64,000 bases of DNA, taken from NCBI GenBank assembly GCA_018402735.1, contig JAGYIF010000001.1:372001-436000 (forward strand), read 5' to 3'. Positions within the stretch are counted from its first letter, which is position 1, and every line of letters starts with the position of its first letter. This DNA is from Pelagibacteraceae bacterium (GTDB lineage Bacteria; Pseudomonadota; Alphaproteobacteria; Pelagibacterales; Pelagibacteraceae). A model generated the notes under the pieces. The model made no database searches. It was not told where the DNA came from and saw nothing but the letters and a program-made list of their open reading frames with translations. Positions 45,745 to 56,893 of this stretch are shown here, in pieces. The position numbers and the translations under genes are program-made.

Positions 45745-47553
45745 CTAAGCATCTTTATTTATTTTTAGCACTCCTATAAAAGCTTCTTGAGGAATCTCAA
45801 CGCTGCCAAATTGTTTCATTCTTGATTTTCCTCTTTTTTGCTTATCAAGTAATTTTCTTTTTCTATCTCTAGCGCCACCACCATGAATTTTAGTTAAAAC
45901 ATCCTTTTTAAAACCCTGAATAGTTTCCCTCGCTATAATTTTTCCTCCCATTGCTGCTTGGATTGGTATCTGAAACTGGTGTCTTGGAATTAATTCTTTT
46001 AATTTCTCGCAAATCAACCTTCCCTGCCTAACAGCAAATTCTCTATGAATAATTGTAGATAGAGCATCTACAGGTTCTGCATTAACTAATACCGAAAGCT
46101 TAATTAGTTCTCCCTCTTTATATTCACTTATTTCATAATCAAAACTAGCATAGCCGCTAGAAATAGATTTTAGTCTGTCATAAAAATCAAATACGACCTC
46201 GTTTAGAGGTAATTCATATTTTAAGATAGCTCTGTTTCCAGAATATGACAGGTTTTTTTGAGAGCCTCTTTTTTCTTCACAAAGTTTAATAATAGATCCT
46301 AAATATTCATCAGGAGTAATTAGGGTTGCATTAATCCATGGTTCCTTAATTGTTTTGATATAATTTGGTTCGGGCATGTTACTAGGGTTCTGCAAATCAG
46401 AAGTAGTTCCATCTGTTTTTTCTAACTTATAGATAACGCCTGGTGTTGTAGTTATTAAATTCAGATCGTATTCACGGTCTAATCTTTCAACCACAATTTC
46501 AAGATGGAGCAAACCCAAAAAACCACATCTAAATCCAAGACCAAGAGCTGTTGAAGATTCAGGTTCGTATATCAAACTTGAATCATTTAAAGCGAGCTTT
46601 CCCAAACTATCTCTTAGAAGTCCATAATCAGAACTATCAACTGGAAATAATCCGCAAAAAACAACTGGCTTACTTGGCTTAAAACCAGGTAATGCTTTTG
46701 CAACTGGATTTTTGGTTAATGTAATTGTATCTCCAACTTTTGTCTCAGAAACACTTTTAATTCCAGTTACAATAAATCCCATTTCGCCAGGTCCTAAATT
46801 ATCTCTATCGATTGGCTTTGGGGTAAAAACTCCTACTTTATCAATTTTATATTTAGCATTATTCGACATCATTAAAATTTCATCATCTTTTTTGATAAAA
46901 CCATCAATAACTCTAACTAATATAACAACTCCTAAATAACTATCGTACCAACTATCTACCAGGAGAGCTTTTAGTTGATCATCACTTTCACTTTTTGGTG
47001 CTGGTAATCTTTCTACAATTGCCTTTAAAATTTCCTCAATTCCCAAGCCTGTTTTTCCTGAAGCCAAGATTGCGTTAGAGGTATCAATACCAATTACATC
47101 TTCAATCTCTTGTTTAACTTTTTCAGGTTCTGACGCTGGTAAATCGGCTTTATTAAGTACAACTACAATTTCATGATTATTATCCATAGCTTGATAAACG
47201 TTTGCTAGGGTTTGAGCCTCCACGCCTTGTGAGCTATCTACAACTAACAATGAACCTTCGCATGCTGCTAGAGATCTGCTTACCTCATAACTAAAGTCCA
47301 CATGTCCTGGTGTGTCCATGATATTTAAAATATAATTTTTTCCATCTGTATGCTTATAATTAAGCCTGACTGTTTGAGCTTTGATAGTGATTCCTCTTTC
47401 TCTTTCAATATCCATTGAGTCTAGAACTTGCTCTTTCATTTCTCTTTCCTCTAAACCACCGCAAGTTTGAATAAGCCTATCAGCAAGTGTTGATTTGCCA
47501 TGATCTATATGTGCTACAATTGAAAAATTTCTAATTAAATCTGTAGAACTCAT
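45745..47553 (-). CDS. lepA: Elongation factor 4 (LepA)
   Basis: 602-residue translational GTPase. G1 [15 protein letters not shown]3 [22 protein letters not shown]4 NKADLP, and the LepA-specific C-terminal domain ending with [24 protein letters not shown]-type basic sequence. Normal length. Overlaps pheT by four bases. Confidence 0.97.
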   Translation of the reverse strand: MSSTDLIRNFSIVAHIDHGKSTLADRLIQTCGGLEEREMKEQVLDSMDIERERGITIKAQTVRLNYKHTDGKNYILNIMDTPGHVDFSYEVSRSLAACEGSLLVVDSSQGVEAQTLANVYQAMDNNHEIVVVLNKADLPASEPEKVKQEIEDVIGIDTSNAILASGKTGLGIEEILKAIVERLPAPKSESDDQLKALLVDSWYDSYLGVVILVRVIDGFIKKDDEILMMSNNAKYKIDKVGVFTPKPIDRDNLGPGEMGFIVTGIKSVSETKVGDTITLTKNPVAKALPGFKPSKPVVFCGLFPVDSSDYGLLRDSLGKLALNDSSLIYEPESSTALGLGFRCGFLGLLHLEIVVERLDREYDLNLITTTPGVIYKLEKTDGTTSDLQNPSNMPEPNYIKTIKEPWINATLITPDEYLGSIIKLCEEKRGSQKNLSYSGNRAILKYELPLNEVVFDFYDRLKSISSGYASFDYEISEYKEGELIKLSVLVNAEPVDALSTIIHREFAVRQGRLICEKLKELIPRHQFQIPIQAAMGGKIIARETIQGFKKDVLTKIHGGGARDRKRKLLDKQKRGKSRMKQFGSVEIPQEAFIGVLKINKDA

Positions 47554-49940
47554 GAACTTCTTAAAGTGCCACCAGTTGAAGATTGCACAGAAGATATAAT
47601 TTTTTGACTAACGTCCTCAATAGTTTTTTCATCTAAAGTTTTTTCCATTGATTGCATTTTAACATTCAAAGCAATTGATTTTTTTCCTTGTTCAATATTG
47701 CTGCCTTCGTATACATCAAAGATATCAATGCTTATAATCAATTGCGGTTCACAACTTTTAATTAAAGAAATTAACTGGCTGGCTTTAATATCTTTGCTTA
47801 CTATAAATGCGAAATCTCTTTCAACTACTTGAAATTTAGAAACCACATAAGCTGATCTCGCATCTTTGTGCTTTTTTTTAGGTTCGGTAATATTATCTAA
47901 ATAAAGTTCAAAACCACATATTGAATAATTTTCTAAACCTAATTGATTAAGAATAATTGGGTTTAATTCTCCAAAACAACCAAGCAAAGGTCCTTTATTA
48001 GATCCTAAATGTACTGCTCCAGATCTACCCGGGTGAAACGATTGATTTGTTTTACTTTCGATAACTAATTTTTTTTCATCAAAACCCAAATCCATTAGAA
48101 TGTGTAAAATATCACTTTTGACATCAAAAGCGCTCGTTTTTATTGTTTTTTCTGTCCAAGTCTTTTCAATTTTATTTCCCAATCTTATACCGGCAGCAAT
48201 CGTATTTTGCTGTCCAGATTGATTACCATAAAATACAGGGCCAATTTCAAATAACATGAAGTTTTTACAATCTCTATCAACGTTATTTTTTGAATGAATT
48301 AATAAATTTGAAAAAATAGAAGTTCTCAATGTATCAAGTTCTGATGAAATTGGGTTTGCAAGTCTCAATTTTTTTTCTGAAAAAAAATCATCGATTTTTG
48401 AATTAGAGAAGGACCAAGTAACAGTCTCTAAATAACCAATAGAGGCTATTGATCTTTGAGTATAGTGAAAAATTTTTTGCTGGTAATTTAAAGCTGGTTT
48501 TAAAACTGCTCTATTAGGTTCGGATAGCGGAATATTATTATAGCCCTTAATTCTTATAAGTTCTTCAATGATATCTACTTCCTGATTAATATCAGGTCTA
48601 AAACTTGGCACTATTAATTCTAAGCTTGTTTTTTTGTCTTTTACTTTAAATCCTAATTTTTCTAAAATTTTTATAGAGTCTGCTTTAGAAATTTCAAAAC
48701 CTATAAGTTTTTTAAAATTAGATAAAATAAAATTAATTTTTCTTTGCTTATATGTTGATGATCCAGCGATATTAATTTTTCCTATTTTACCCCCACAAAT
48801 CTCTTGTATTAATTTTGCTGATTTTATTAATCCTTCTTCTAAAGAATTTGGGTCTACGCCTCTCTCAAATCGGTATTTAGCATCAGTTATAATACCAAGT
48901 TCTTTTGAAGATTTTGTAATTGAAATTGGATCAAAACTAGCAGCTTCTATAACAACATTGGTGGTATTCATTTCTGTTCCACTTAATTCACCTCCTAAAA
49001 TTCCTCCAAGTCCAAGAATTTTTGAGTCATCCGCAATAACACAACTATTATTTGATAATGTATATTTTTTACCATCTAAGGCCTGAAATGTTTCTCCCTT
49101 TTGGGATTTTCTTACAATAATTTTATTAGAAATTTTGTCTGCGTCATAGGCATGTAACGGTCTATTCATATCTAGCATTATGTAGTTTGTAATATCAACA
49201 ATTGCAGATATCGATTTTTGACCAACAGACTCTAGGTGTCTTTTTAACCAGTCTGGACTTTCTTTGTTAACAACTCCTTCTATAAAGCAACTACCAAACT
49301 GAAAACAGCCAGATTCTTTTTCTATTTCAACTTTAATTATTTTCTTTGAATTAATTTTTATTTTTTCTAATTTCTCCTCAACAAAAGTACCTTCGCCACA
49401 AGCTGCAAGATCTCTAGCAATTCCTCTAACACCTAAACAATCTGACCTATTAGGAGTGATAGAAATATCAATCATGGGGTCTAAGTTTTCTTTAAAAAAA
49501 TTATCTCCTACATTCTGTTTGTTTTTTAATTCAATAATACCATCGCTTTCTTCTGTAAGATTTAGTTCAGATTCTGAACAGAGCATACCAAAAGACTCTA
49601 CTCCCCTTATTTTAGCAACAGAGAGCTTCATTCCATTTTTTGGAATTACTGTTCCTGGTGAAGCATATACAGTGGTTAATCCATTTCTTGCATTAGAGGC
49701 TCCACAAACCACTTTAGTAATTTTTCCATCTCCAATATTCACGTCACAAATCTTTAACTTATCTGCCTCTGGGTGTTTAATAGCTTTGATTATTTTGCAA
49801 ACTTTAAAATTAGACAAATTACTCTTAGCAGAGCTAATGCTCTCCACCTCCAAACCTATTGATGTTAATTTTTCTGCTATTTGTTCAGTGGTTGATTTTG
49901 TTCTTAAATATTTTTTTAACCAGGCTAATGTTATATTCAT
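47550..49940 (-). CDS. pheT: Phenylalanyl-tRNA synthetase beta subunit
   Basis: 796 residues, the large structural and editing subunit. N-terminal tRNA-binding OB domain (about 38-150), B3/B4 editing domain, B5 domain, catalytic-like core, and C-terminal anticodon-binding domain (FDX-ACB, with [11 protein letters not shown]). Overlaps both pheS and lepA by four bases, giving tight stoichiometric coupling with pheS. Confidence 0.97.
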   Translation of the reverse strand: MNITLAWLKKYLRTKSTTEQIAEKLTSIGLEVESISSAKSNLSNFKVCKIIKAIKHPEADKLKICDVNIGDGKITKVVCGASNARNGLTTVYASPGTVIPKNGMKLSVAKIRGVESFGMLCSESELNLTEESDGIIELKNKQNVGDNFFKENLDPMIDISITPNRSDCLGVRGIARDLAACGEGTFVEEKLEKIKINSKKIIKVEIEKESGCFQFGSCFIEGVVNKESPDWLKRHLESVGQKSISAIVDITNYIMLDMNRPLHAYDADKISNKIIVRKSQKGETFQALDGKKYTLSNNSCVIADDSKILGLGGILGGELSGTEMNTTNVVIEAASFDPISITKSSKELGIITDAKYRFERGVDPNSLEEGLIKSAKLIQEICGGKIGKINIAGSSTYKQRKINFILSNFKKLIGFEISKADSIKILEKLGFKVKDKKTSLELIVPSFRPDINQEVDIIEELIRIKGYNNIPLSEPNRAVLKPALNYQQKIFHYTQRSIASIGYLETVTWSFSNSKIDDFFSEKKLRLANPISSELDTLRTSIFSNLLIHSKNNVDRDCKNFMLFEIGPVFYGNQSGQQNTIAAGIRLGNKIEKTWTEKTIKTSAFDVKSDILHILMDLGFDEKKLVIESKTNQSFHPGRSGAVHLGSNKGPLLGCFGELNPIILNQLGLENYSICGFELYLDNITEPKKKHKDARSAYVVSKFQVVERDFAFIVSKDIKASQLISLIKSCEPQLIISIDIFDVYEGSNIEQGKKSIALNVKMQSMEKTLDEKTIEDVSQKIISSVQSSTGGTLRSS

Positions 49941-51004
49941 CTTGCCAAACCTCTATAATTACTTGGCACATCGTTAGCATTAAATCCAAAATGTTCTAAC
50001 CAACGAACATCGCTTTCAAAGAAAGATCTTAAATCGTTAATTCCATATTTTAACATTGCTAAACGATCTATTCCTACGCCGAAAGCATAGCCCTGATATT
50101 TTCTAGAATCGACTTTAGCATTTTTTAACACATTAGGATGAACCATTCCGCAACCTAAAATTTCTAGCCACTTATCTCCTTGTCCTATTGTAATTTTTCC
50201 ATCTTTAATTTCGTAACCAATGTCCACTTCAGCGGAGGGCTCTGTAAATGGAAAGTGACTTGGGCGAAATCTCATTTTAATTTGATCAACTTCAAAAAAT
50301 TTTTTTAAAAAATAATCAAGACAGCCTCTTAGGTCCGCCATAGTAACGTTTTTATCTACATATAAACCTTCAAGTTGATGAAACATTGGTGTGTGTGTTT
50401 GATCACTATCACAGCGATACGTTCTTCCTGGTGCGATAATTTTAAATGGTGGTTTGTCATTCAACATAGTTCTGATTTGAACTGGTGATGTGTGGGTTCT
50501 TAGTAAAGTCTGTTTGTTTTCATCTAGGTAAAAAGTATCATGCATATCTCTCGCTGGATGATTTGGTGGTGTATTTAAAGCTGTAAAATTATTATATTCG
50601 TTTTCAATATCTGGTCCTTCTGCAACTGAAAAACCGAGTTCTGCAAAAATGCACGTTAGTTCATCAATAACTTGGGATACGGGATGAATTTTTCCTTGAG
50701 GTTTTTTTGGTGTTGGTAGAGTTACATCGATAGTTTCACTGTGTAATTTTTTTTCCAATTCATCTTGTCCAAATTTTGATGAATATTTATTAAATTCTTC
50801 GAGGATTTTTGATTTTAATATATTGAGTTGAGAAGCAAATTCTTTTTTTTTGTCTTTATCTATGGTTGCAAGATCTTGAAATAGTTTAGATACACTTCCC
50901 TTTTTTCCAAGTACTTCAATTCTTAAATTCTCTAAATCTTCTTTGTTTTTTAGTTGAGAAAATTTATTAAATATTTGCTGTTGTAATGTAGCTAGATCAT
51001 TCAT
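49937..51004 (-). CDS. pheS: Phenylalanyl-tRNA synthetase alpha subunit
   Basis: 355 residues, catalytic subunit of class II synthetase. N-terminal coiled coil (about 1-85), then [21 protein letters not shown], motif 2 [24 protein letters not shown]-type region and motif 3 [18 protein letters not shown]. Follows rplT by 21 bases in the order thrS-infC-rpmI-rplT-pheS-pheT. Confidence 0.97.
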   Translation of the reverse strand: MNDLATLQQQIFNKFSQLKNKEDLENLRIEVLGKKGSVSKLFQDLATIDKDKKKEFASQLNILKSKILEEFNKYSSKFGQDELEKKLHSETIDVTLPTPKKPQGKIHPVSQVIDELTCIFAELGFSVAEGPDIENEYNNFTALNTPPNHPARDMHDTFYLDENKQTLLRTHTSPVQIRTMLNDKPPFKIIAPGRTYRCDSDQTHTPMFHQLEGLYVDKNVTMADLRGCLDYFLKKFFEVDQIKMRFRPSHFPFTEPSAEVDIGYEIKDGKITIGQGDKWLEILGCGMVHPNVLKNAKVDSRKYQGYAFGVGIDRLAMLKYGINDLRSFFESDVRWLEHFGFNANDVPSNYRGLAR

Positions 51005-51025
51005 CTAAAAATTAAAAAGTGTAAT

Positions 51026-51382
51026 TTAATTTAGATGAGATTGTACCTTTTTTACAATAGATTTAAAGGTTTCAGGATTGTGGTATGCAATATCCGCTAA
51101 TACTTTACGATCAATTTTAATTTTAGATTTAATAAGACCATTAATAAACTTAGAATACGTTAAACCTTCCGCTCTTACTCCGGCGTTAATTCTTTGAATC
51201 CACAATGATCTAAAAATTCTTTTATTTCTTCTTCTATCTCTGTAAGCATATTGCAGTGACTTTTCTACTGCTTGCTTCGCAACTCTAATAGTATTTTTTC
51301 TTCTTCCTCTAAATCCCTTTGCTTGCTTAAAAACTTTTTTATGCTTTTGATGACTAGCTACACCTCTTTTGACTCTAGACAT
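51026..51382 (-). CDS. rplT: 50S ribosomal protein L20
   Basis: 118 residues, very basic, with the standard N-terminus [20 protein letters not shown] and the [20 protein letters not shown] core. Binds 23S rRNA early in assembly; in E. coli it also represses its own operon, but no L20 leader structure was identified here. Four bases after rpmI. Confidence 0.98.
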   Translation of the reverse strand: MSRVKRGVASHQKHKKVFKQAKGFRGRRKNTIRVAKQAVEKSLQYAYRDRRRNKRIFRSLWIQRINAGVRAEGLTYSKFINGLIKSKIKIDRKVLADIAYHNPETFKSIVKKVQSHLN

Positions 51383-51386
51383 ATTA

Positions 51387-51593
51387 TTATCCTCTTACAC
51401 TATAGGGCATATACGACTTGATGATTTTAGAGTCTTGTTTAGACAAAATCGTCATACCTCTTAATGTTCTGATCTGTTTGTTGGTTCGCTTGATCATTCC
51501 ATGTCTTTTACCAGCCTGTGGTGCTTTAACTTTTCCAGTAGCTGTAAATCTGAAACGCTTTTTTGCTGAGCTTTTAGTTTTTAGTTTTCCCAT
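51387..51593 (-). CDS. rpmI: 50S ribosomal protein L35
   Basis: 68 residues. [20 protein letters not shown] and [16 protein letters not shown] are diagnostic for L35. Preceded by a 57-base spacer after infC. Confidence 0.97.
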   Translation of the reverse strand: MGKLKTKSSAKKRFRFTATGKVKAPQAGKRHGMIKRTNKQIRTLRGMTILSKQDSKIIKSYMPYSVRG

Positions 51594-51650
51594 AAAAATG
51601 TATCGGGGTTATACAAAGATTGCGATTTGAAAACAATAGAAATCGATTGC

Positions 51651-52190
51651 TTATAAGGCTTGAATTATTAGGGTCATTTGTCGACCTTCCATCTTTGCAG
51701 ACTGCTCCACCTTACCTAATTCTTTCGTGTCTTCAATAATTCTTCTAACAAGATCGTGTGCTGCCTTCATATATTCCATCTCTCTGCCTTTGAATTTAAT
51801 TGTAAATTTAACTTTGTCCCCCGAAGATAAAAACTTTAGTGCATTTTTAATTTTAAAATCATAATCATGTACATCGGTGACTGGTCTTAACTTAATTTCT
51901 TTTAAATTAATTATTTTTTGTTTTTTTCTAGCCTGGCTAGCTTTTTTTTGTAATTCATATTTAAACTTACCGCTGTCCATAATTTTGCAGACAGGTGGTT
52001 TTGTATTAGGGGCGATCTCTATAAGATCTAAACCCACTTCTTGCGCTCTATTTATTGCTTCTCCAAGAGGAACAATACCAATGTTTTCACCTTCATGACC
52101 GATCAGCTGAACTTCTGTTGCTCTAATATTATTATTAGTACGTGGGCCTCTGTCTCTAGGCTTGCGGTTATGTTGAAAATTTTTATTAAT
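51651..52190 (-). CDS. infC: Translation initiation factor IF-3, AUU start
   Basis: 179 residues when read from ATT at 52190. The first canonical start is GTG at 52037, which would delete the whole N-terminal domain (GPRTNNNIRATEVQLIGHEGEN). ATT has GAGG seven bases upstream, that sequence overlapping the thrS stop. AUU starts are a conserved autoregulatory feature of infC because IF-3 itself discriminates against them. The C-terminal domain with KEIKLRPVTDVHDYDFK is complete. Confidence 0.93.
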   Translation of the reverse strand: MNKNFQHNRKPRDRGPRTNNNIRATEVQLIGHEGENIGIVPLGEAINRAQEVGLDLIEIAPNTKPPVCKIMDSGKFKYELQKKASQARKKQKIINLKEIKLRPVTDVHDYDFKIKNALKFLSSGDKVKFTIKFKGREMEYMKAAHDLVRRIIEDTKELGKVEQSAKMEGRQMTLIIQAL

Positions 52191-52200
52191 AAGGATACCT

Positions 52201-54117
52201 CTAGATTTTCGGAGTTTGTGCCTCTTTAAACAAACTAGAAATTATCTCATCTAATTTTGCTGTTTGCTGTTCTTCTTGGCCCAATCTTCGCAAAGTAATG
52301 GTTTTGTCTTGCATTTCTTTAGTTCCGCAAATCATTAAGACGGGAATTTTTTCAAGGGAGTGTTCTCTGATTTTGTAGTTAATTTTTTCATTCTTTAAAT
52401 CAATAATAGTTCTTATTCCTTTTTTTTCAAGCTGATTTAATATTTCTTTTGCATAATGATGATGCTCTTCACTAATGGGAAGTATTGCTACCTGCACAGG
52501 TGATAACCAAAAAGGAAGTTTTCCTGCGTAGTGCTCTATTAAAATTCCTGTAAATCTTTCCAAAGATCCAAAAAGTGCACGGTGGAGCATAACAGGTATT
52601 TTTTTCTTACCGTCTTTATCTATGTAGGTTGCGCCTAATCTACCTGGTAAATTTAAATCTACTTGCAACGTTCCGCACTGCCAGTCTCTTCCGATGGCAT
52701 CTCTTAATACAAATTCAATTTTTGGACCATAAAATGCACCTTCACCTTTATTAATTGTATATTCGACTTTAGATGCTTTTATTGCCTCTAATAAAGCTTG
52801 TTCTGATTTATCCCAAACAGAATCTTCGCCCACTCTTTTTTCTGGACGATCAGCATATTTAAGACTGATATTTTCAAAACCAAATGCTTTGTAAATGTCT
52901 AAAATTAATTTAGTAACTTTGACTGATTCTTCAGTAATTTGCTCTTCTGTACAAAAAATATGCGCATCATCTTGTGTGAAAGAGCGAACTCGCATTAAAC
53001 CATGCAAAGAACCTGATGGCTCATATCTATGAACTTTTCCAAATTCTGATAATTTTAACGGAAGATCTTTGTAACTTTTTAATCCCTGATTATAAATCTG
53101 ACAGTGGCCAGGACAATTCATTGGCTTAATTGCAAACGTTCTTTCGTCAGGTGTAATTGTTGTATACATATATTCATGAAATTTTTCCCAGTGACCTGAT
53201 TTTTCCCACAATGCTCTATCAATAATTTCGGGAGTATTTACTTCTTTATAGCCGGCCTCTAATTGTTTTTTTCTCATAAACTCTACGAGAGTTTGAAATA
53301 ATGCCCATCCTTTTTGATGCCAAAAAACTGCTCCTGGACTTTCTTCTTGGAAATGAAATAGATCCATAGTTTTTCCAAGTTTTCTATGATCTCTTTTTTC
53401 TGCTTCTTCTAAATTATGCAAATATTCATCTAGGTCTTTTTTAGTTTTCCAGCATGTTCCATAAATTCTCTGCAACATGACGTTGTTAGAGTCTCCTCTC
53501 CAATACGCCCCTGCAACTTTCATTAATTTGAATGCTTTACCAATTTTTCCTATGCTGGGTAAATGAGGTCCTCGACACAAATCATGCCACTTACCATGAA
53601 AATAAATTGATATTTCTTCCTTACCAGGAATAGAGTCTATTATTTCTGCTTTATAGTGTTCACCAATACTTTTAAAATGTTCAACCGCTTTTTTTCTTTC
53701 CCAAACTTCTCTTGTAGTTTTGTCATCACGATCTACAATTTCCATCATTCTTTTTTCAATTTTTGCTAAATCATCTTCTGTAAATGGCTCTTTTCTTGCA
53801 AAGTCATAATAAAAACCATTGTCAATGACCGGACCAATTGTAACTTGCGTTCCTGGAAAAAGTTCTTGAACTGCCATTGCGCAAACATGGGCGCTATCAT
53901 GTCTTAGTAATTCTAATGCATAATCATCTTCTAATGTGATTATCTTTACTGAAGAATCTTTGCTAATAGTAGTATCTAAATCTTTATATTCTCCGTTAAC
54001 CTGCAGTGCTAAAGCTTTTTTAGATAATGAGATGCTAATATCTTTTGCTATATCAAATCCTGTTACAGCGTTTTCGTAAGTTACTTTTTTACCATCAGGC
54101 AGTTGAATTATTGGCAT
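52201..54117 (-). CDS. thrS: Threonyl-tRNA synthetase
   Basis: 638 residues: TGS domain (1-60), editing domain with HDSAHVCAMAVQELFPGT near 75-92 and SPGAVFWHQKG at the catalytic entry, zinc Cys in MNCPGHCQIYN, and a C-terminal anticodon-binding domain. Complete. It heads thrS-infC-rpmI-rplT-pheST-lepA. Confidence 0.97.
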   Translation of the reverse strand: MPIIQLPDGKKVTYENAVTGFDIAKDISISLSKKALALQVNGEYKDLDTTISKDSSVKIITLEDDYALELLRHDSAHVCAMAVQELFPGTQVTIGPVIDNGFYYDFARKEPFTEDDLAKIEKRMMEIVDRDDKTTREVWERKKAVEHFKSIGEHYKAEIIDSIPGKEEISIYFHGKWHDLCRGPHLPSIGKIGKAFKLMKVAGAYWRGDSNNVMLQRIYGTCWKTKKDLDEYLHNLEEAEKRDHRKLGKTMDLFHFQEESPGAVFWHQKGWALFQTLVEFMRKKQLEAGYKEVNTPEIIDRALWEKSGHWEKFHEYMYTTITPDERTFAIKPMNCPGHCQIYNQGLKSYKDLPLKLSEFGKVHRYEPSGSLHGLMRVRSFTQDDAHIFCTEEQITEESVKVTKLILDIYKAFGFENISLKYADRPEKRVGEDSVWDKSEQALLEAIKASKVEYTINKGEGAFYGPKIEFVLRDAIGRDWQCGTLQVDLNLPGRLGATYIDKDGKKKIPVMLHRALFGSLERFTGILIEHYAGKLPFWLSPVQVAILPISEEHHHYAKEILNQLEKKGIRTIIDLKNEKINYKIREHSLEKIPVLMICGTKEMQDKTITLRRLGQEEQQTAKLDEIISSLFKEAQTPKI

Positions 54118-54144
54118 ATACGCTGGTCAGATATCATTGAAGAT

Positions 54145-55281
54145 TTAATAAACTAGTGAATGATAAATTTCTAGTGTTTTTAAACACATTGTATCTTTAG
54201 TATAGTTTTTAATGACATTATTTCTTCCTTCATTACCAATTGTCTTAAGCGCTGATTTTTCCATTTTTGAAATGTTGTAAATATGATTGGCAAGATCCTC
54301 GGTATTATTTGATTTAAATAACCAACCTGTTTTTTTATCTAAAACTGTTTCTACAGATCCGCCAATAGCACTAGCTAATATAGGCTTTTTCATAGCTTGC
54401 GCTTCAATACTAACTCTTCCAAATGCCTCTGGCTCTATCGATGCAGAAACAACTAAATTAACAAAAGCATATGCAAGTGGCATGCTTTTTAAAGGATGTA
54501 CAAGTCTAACTTTATCAACCATTTTATAAGAATATATTAATTTTTTTAATTGATCTTCATAATCATGCCTGCCTTGAGAATCTCCCAAAATAATAAAAAA
54601 TATATTTGAGATTTTATCTTTGGTTTTTAAATAATTAGCAGCTTCTATAAATAACATCTGTCCTTTCCAAGATGTTAATCTGCCTGGTAACAAAACTAAA
54701 AAATTATCATTTGAAAATCCCATTTCTTTTCTTAAAGTTTCCTGATCATGATCGGAGACATTTAATGGATCAAAATAATTCTGATCAATTCCTCGTTTGA
54801 TAACGCTAATATTATTTATTGTTTTGTAATTTGTTTTTATGTGATTCAAAATAAAATTAGAACTGGCAATCACATGATCAGATTTTAGCATGATTGAATT
54901 GTAATATTTTTTTATGGATGATGTGAAGTTATAAGTCCCGTGGAAGGTGGTAACCATCTTGGCACTTGAAAGCTTACATGCTAAATAACAAGACCAGGCA
55001 GGGCCTCTACTGCGCACGTGTACGATGTTGATGTTATTTTTTTTTATAAGAAAAAAAATATAAAATATATTTAACAACATCATGACTATATTTTTAGAAA
55101 TAGGCCACTTAAATACTTTTACTTTATTATTGATCAGATCAAGCTGAGAACCGCCAGAAGTTAAAATACTAGAAAATTCAGCATGTTCTGAAACATAATC
55201 GGCTATATGTCTACATCCTGTTTCTGCACCACCAATATCCATATTAGGTATTACTTGGAGTAATCTTATTTTTTTAAACAT
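54145..55281 (-). CDS. Glycosyltransferase family 4
   Basis: 378 residues, GT-B fold, retaining type. N-terminal LLQVIPNMDIGGAETG acceptor-side loop, GRLTSWKGQMLFIEA in the donor domain and the EX7E motif in EPEAFGRVSIEAQAMKKP. Probably acts on LPS core or a surface polysaccharide at the cytoplasmic face; the sugar is not predictable. Divergent from an alpha/beta hydrolase with 30 bases between starts. Single gene, no polysaccharide cluster around it. Confidence 0.88.
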   Translation of the reverse strand: MFKKIRLLQVIPNMDIGGAETGCRHIADYVSEHAEFSSILTSGGSQLDLINNKVKVFKWPISKNIVMMLLNIFYIFFLIKKNNINIVHVRSRGPAWSCYLACKLSSAKMVTTFHGTYNFTSSIKKYYNSIMLKSDHVIASSNFILNHIKTNYKTINNISVIKRGIDQNYFDPLNVSDHDQETLRKEMGFSNDNFLVLLPGRLTSWKGQMLFIEAANYLKTKDKISNIFFIILGDSQGRHDYEDQLKKLIYSYKMVDKVRLVHPLKSMPLAYAFVNLVVSASIEPEAFGRVSIEAQAMKKPILASAIGGSVETVLDKKTGWLFKSNNTEDLANHIYNISKMEKSALKTIGNEGRNNVIKNYTKDTMCLKTLEIYHSLVY

Positions 55282-55311
55282 AAAATTTGTGTTAAAAAAT
55301 TAATATTCATA

Positions 55312-56076
55312 ATGAATAATAAACAAGTTAAATTTTTCCAGACTAAAAAGAAAGAGTTAATTAGATATAAATTAGTTCGAGGAAGAAAACCCATTGCTAT
55401 CATTTTTTTTCATGGGTTTATGTCTGATTTAACAGGGAAAAAAATAAAACTACTAAGCAAATTTTGTTCCAGACAAAATGTTCCTTTTTTAACCTTTGAA
55501 TATTCAGGACATGGAAAATCATCGGGTACTATAACTAATTATGGAATTAAAGATTGGATAGAACAATCTAAAGAAATAATAGAATCAACAATTAAAACAA
55601 AAAATGTAATTTTAATAGGTTCATCCATGGGTGCATGGATTGCTGCATCACTCATACAAAAAATAAGAAAAAATATAAAGGGATTTATTGGAATTGCCTC
55701 AGCTCCAGATTTTACTAAAAAAATAATGTGGGAACGATTTTCTGCAAAAACAAAATCAATGATTAACAAAGGTATAATTTATAATTTGCCAAGCTCTTAT
55801 GGTAATTTTTATCCCATATCTAAGAAGTTAATTCTTAGTGGAAATAATAGCCTAATTCTTCACAAAAAAATTAAGTGTGATTTTCCTATAAGGTTATTTC
55901 ACGGTCTCAATGATAAAAGTGTGGGGAGAGAATTTTCAATTCAATTATTAAAAACCTTTTTATCAAAAGATAAAATTATTTTTTTACAAAAAAATGGAGA
56001 TCACAGTCTTAGTAGTAAGGAGCATTTTAAAAAAATAACTGGAGAACTAATTAAGCTGATTAAATATGCTATCTAA
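55312..56076 (+). CDS. Alpha/beta hydrolase
   Basis: 254 residues, cytoplasmic. Oxyanion segment FFHGFMSD (33-40), FEYSGHGKSSG, nucleophile elbow GSSMG with S105, acid in LFHGLNDKSVG and catalytic His in NGDHSLS. Esterase, thioesterase or peptidase activity is possible; the substrate cannot be told. Its last 30 bases overlap the convergent epimerase gene, the longest overlap in the window. Confidence 0.85.
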   Translation: MNNKQVKFFQTKKKELIRYKLVRGRKPIAIIFFHGFMSDLTGKKIKLLSKFCSRQNVPFLTFEYSGHGKSSGTITNYGIKDWIEQSKEIIESTIKTKNVILIGSSMGAWIAASLIQKIRKNIKGFIGIASAPDFTKKIMWERFSAKTKSMINKGIIYNLPSSYGNFYPISKKLILSGNNSLILHKKIKCDFPIRLFHGLNDKSVGREFSIQLLKTFLSKDKIIFLQKNGDHSLSSKEHFKKITGELIKLIKYAI

Positions 56077-56889
56077 ACCTTCTTTATAAGTAGGATATTT
56101 TAGTTGAAGACCCATTAATTTAGCTTTTTGATTACTTACTTTTTTACTATCAAGATAAAAATTTTTCATACTTCCTTCAGGGAGATCTTTGAAAGAAACC
56201 TCTTTTGGCTTTTCTATCCCTAAAAGTTTTGAAGCATACTCTACTACCTCTTTGTATGAGCAAGGCATATCATCACTAACATTGAATATATCTTTTACTT
56301 TTGACTTTTGAAAAGAGTTCCACAAAGTTTGAGCAATATCCTCTACGTGTATTCTTGAAAAAATTTGATTATTCATTTGGACAACTCTTATCTCTTGATG
56401 TTTTAATCTATCTAGGACATTTCTTTCTTTAGAATAAATTCCAGATAATCTAAAAATTCTAACAGGTAAATTAGTTTGTAGGAATTTTTTTTCTGCATGC
56501 AATCTATTTATCCCAGCATCTGAAGTTGGATTTGTATTAGAGTTTTCTGTAACCCATTCTCCGTCATGATTTCCATAAACACTTGTTGAAGATAAGTACC
56601 CGAGCCATATTAATTTTTTATTAGATGACAAAATGTCATAAAAATTTTTAATAATAACATCTTCTATTTTTGGGGGTGTTGATACCAATACATGAGTTAC
56701 ATCTTTTAGGTATTCGGTAATTTTTAAGTCAAATTTCTCTTCTTCTAAATAAAAACTTTTCACTTCTTTTTCTTTAAATTTAATTTTAGATCTAGAGGTG
56801 CCTGCAACTGAAAAATTTTCTTTTTTATCTATTAATAGCTTAACTAAATATTGGGCAGACAACCCAAAACCGAAACAGAATAATTTAAT
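56047..56889 (-). CDS. NAD(P)-dependent epimerase-like protein (YeeZ type), start uncertain
   Basis: Extended/atypical SDR of about 280 residues with active-site segment SSTSVYGNHDGEWV. The first common start in frame is TTG at 56862, but this cuts off the beta-strand and glycine motif: upstream codons, still open, encode KLFCFGFGLSAQYLV, the expected N-terminus. Between the in-frame TAA (56920-56922) and that motif only CTG (56913, 56901) and ATT (56889) could start. I place the start at ATT, five bases after the gltB stop, as a best guess; a rare start, coupled reinitiation or a sequence error are alternatives. Substrate unknown. Confidence 0.7.
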   Translation of the reverse strand: MKLFCFGFGLSAQYLVKLLIDKKENFSVAGTSRSKIKFKEKEVKSFYLEEEKFDLKITEYLKDVTHVLVSTPPKIEDVIIKNFYDILSSNKKLIWLGYLSSTSVYGNHDGEWVTENSNTNPTSDAGINRLHAEKKFLQTNLPVRIFRLSGIYSKERNVLDRLKHQEIRVVQMNNQIFSRIHVEDIAQTLWNSFQKSKVKDIFNVSDDMPCSYKEVVEYASKLLGIEKPKEVSFKDLPEGSMKNFYLDSKKVSNQKAKLMGLQLKYPTYKEGLDSIFNQLN

Positions 56890-56893
56890 ATTA

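Noticed and set aside
51594-51650. Possible L20-responsive leader between infC and rpmI
   Set aside because: Only a weak six-base stem (CGATTT/AAATCG) is seen; no recognisable L20 or rRNA mimic.
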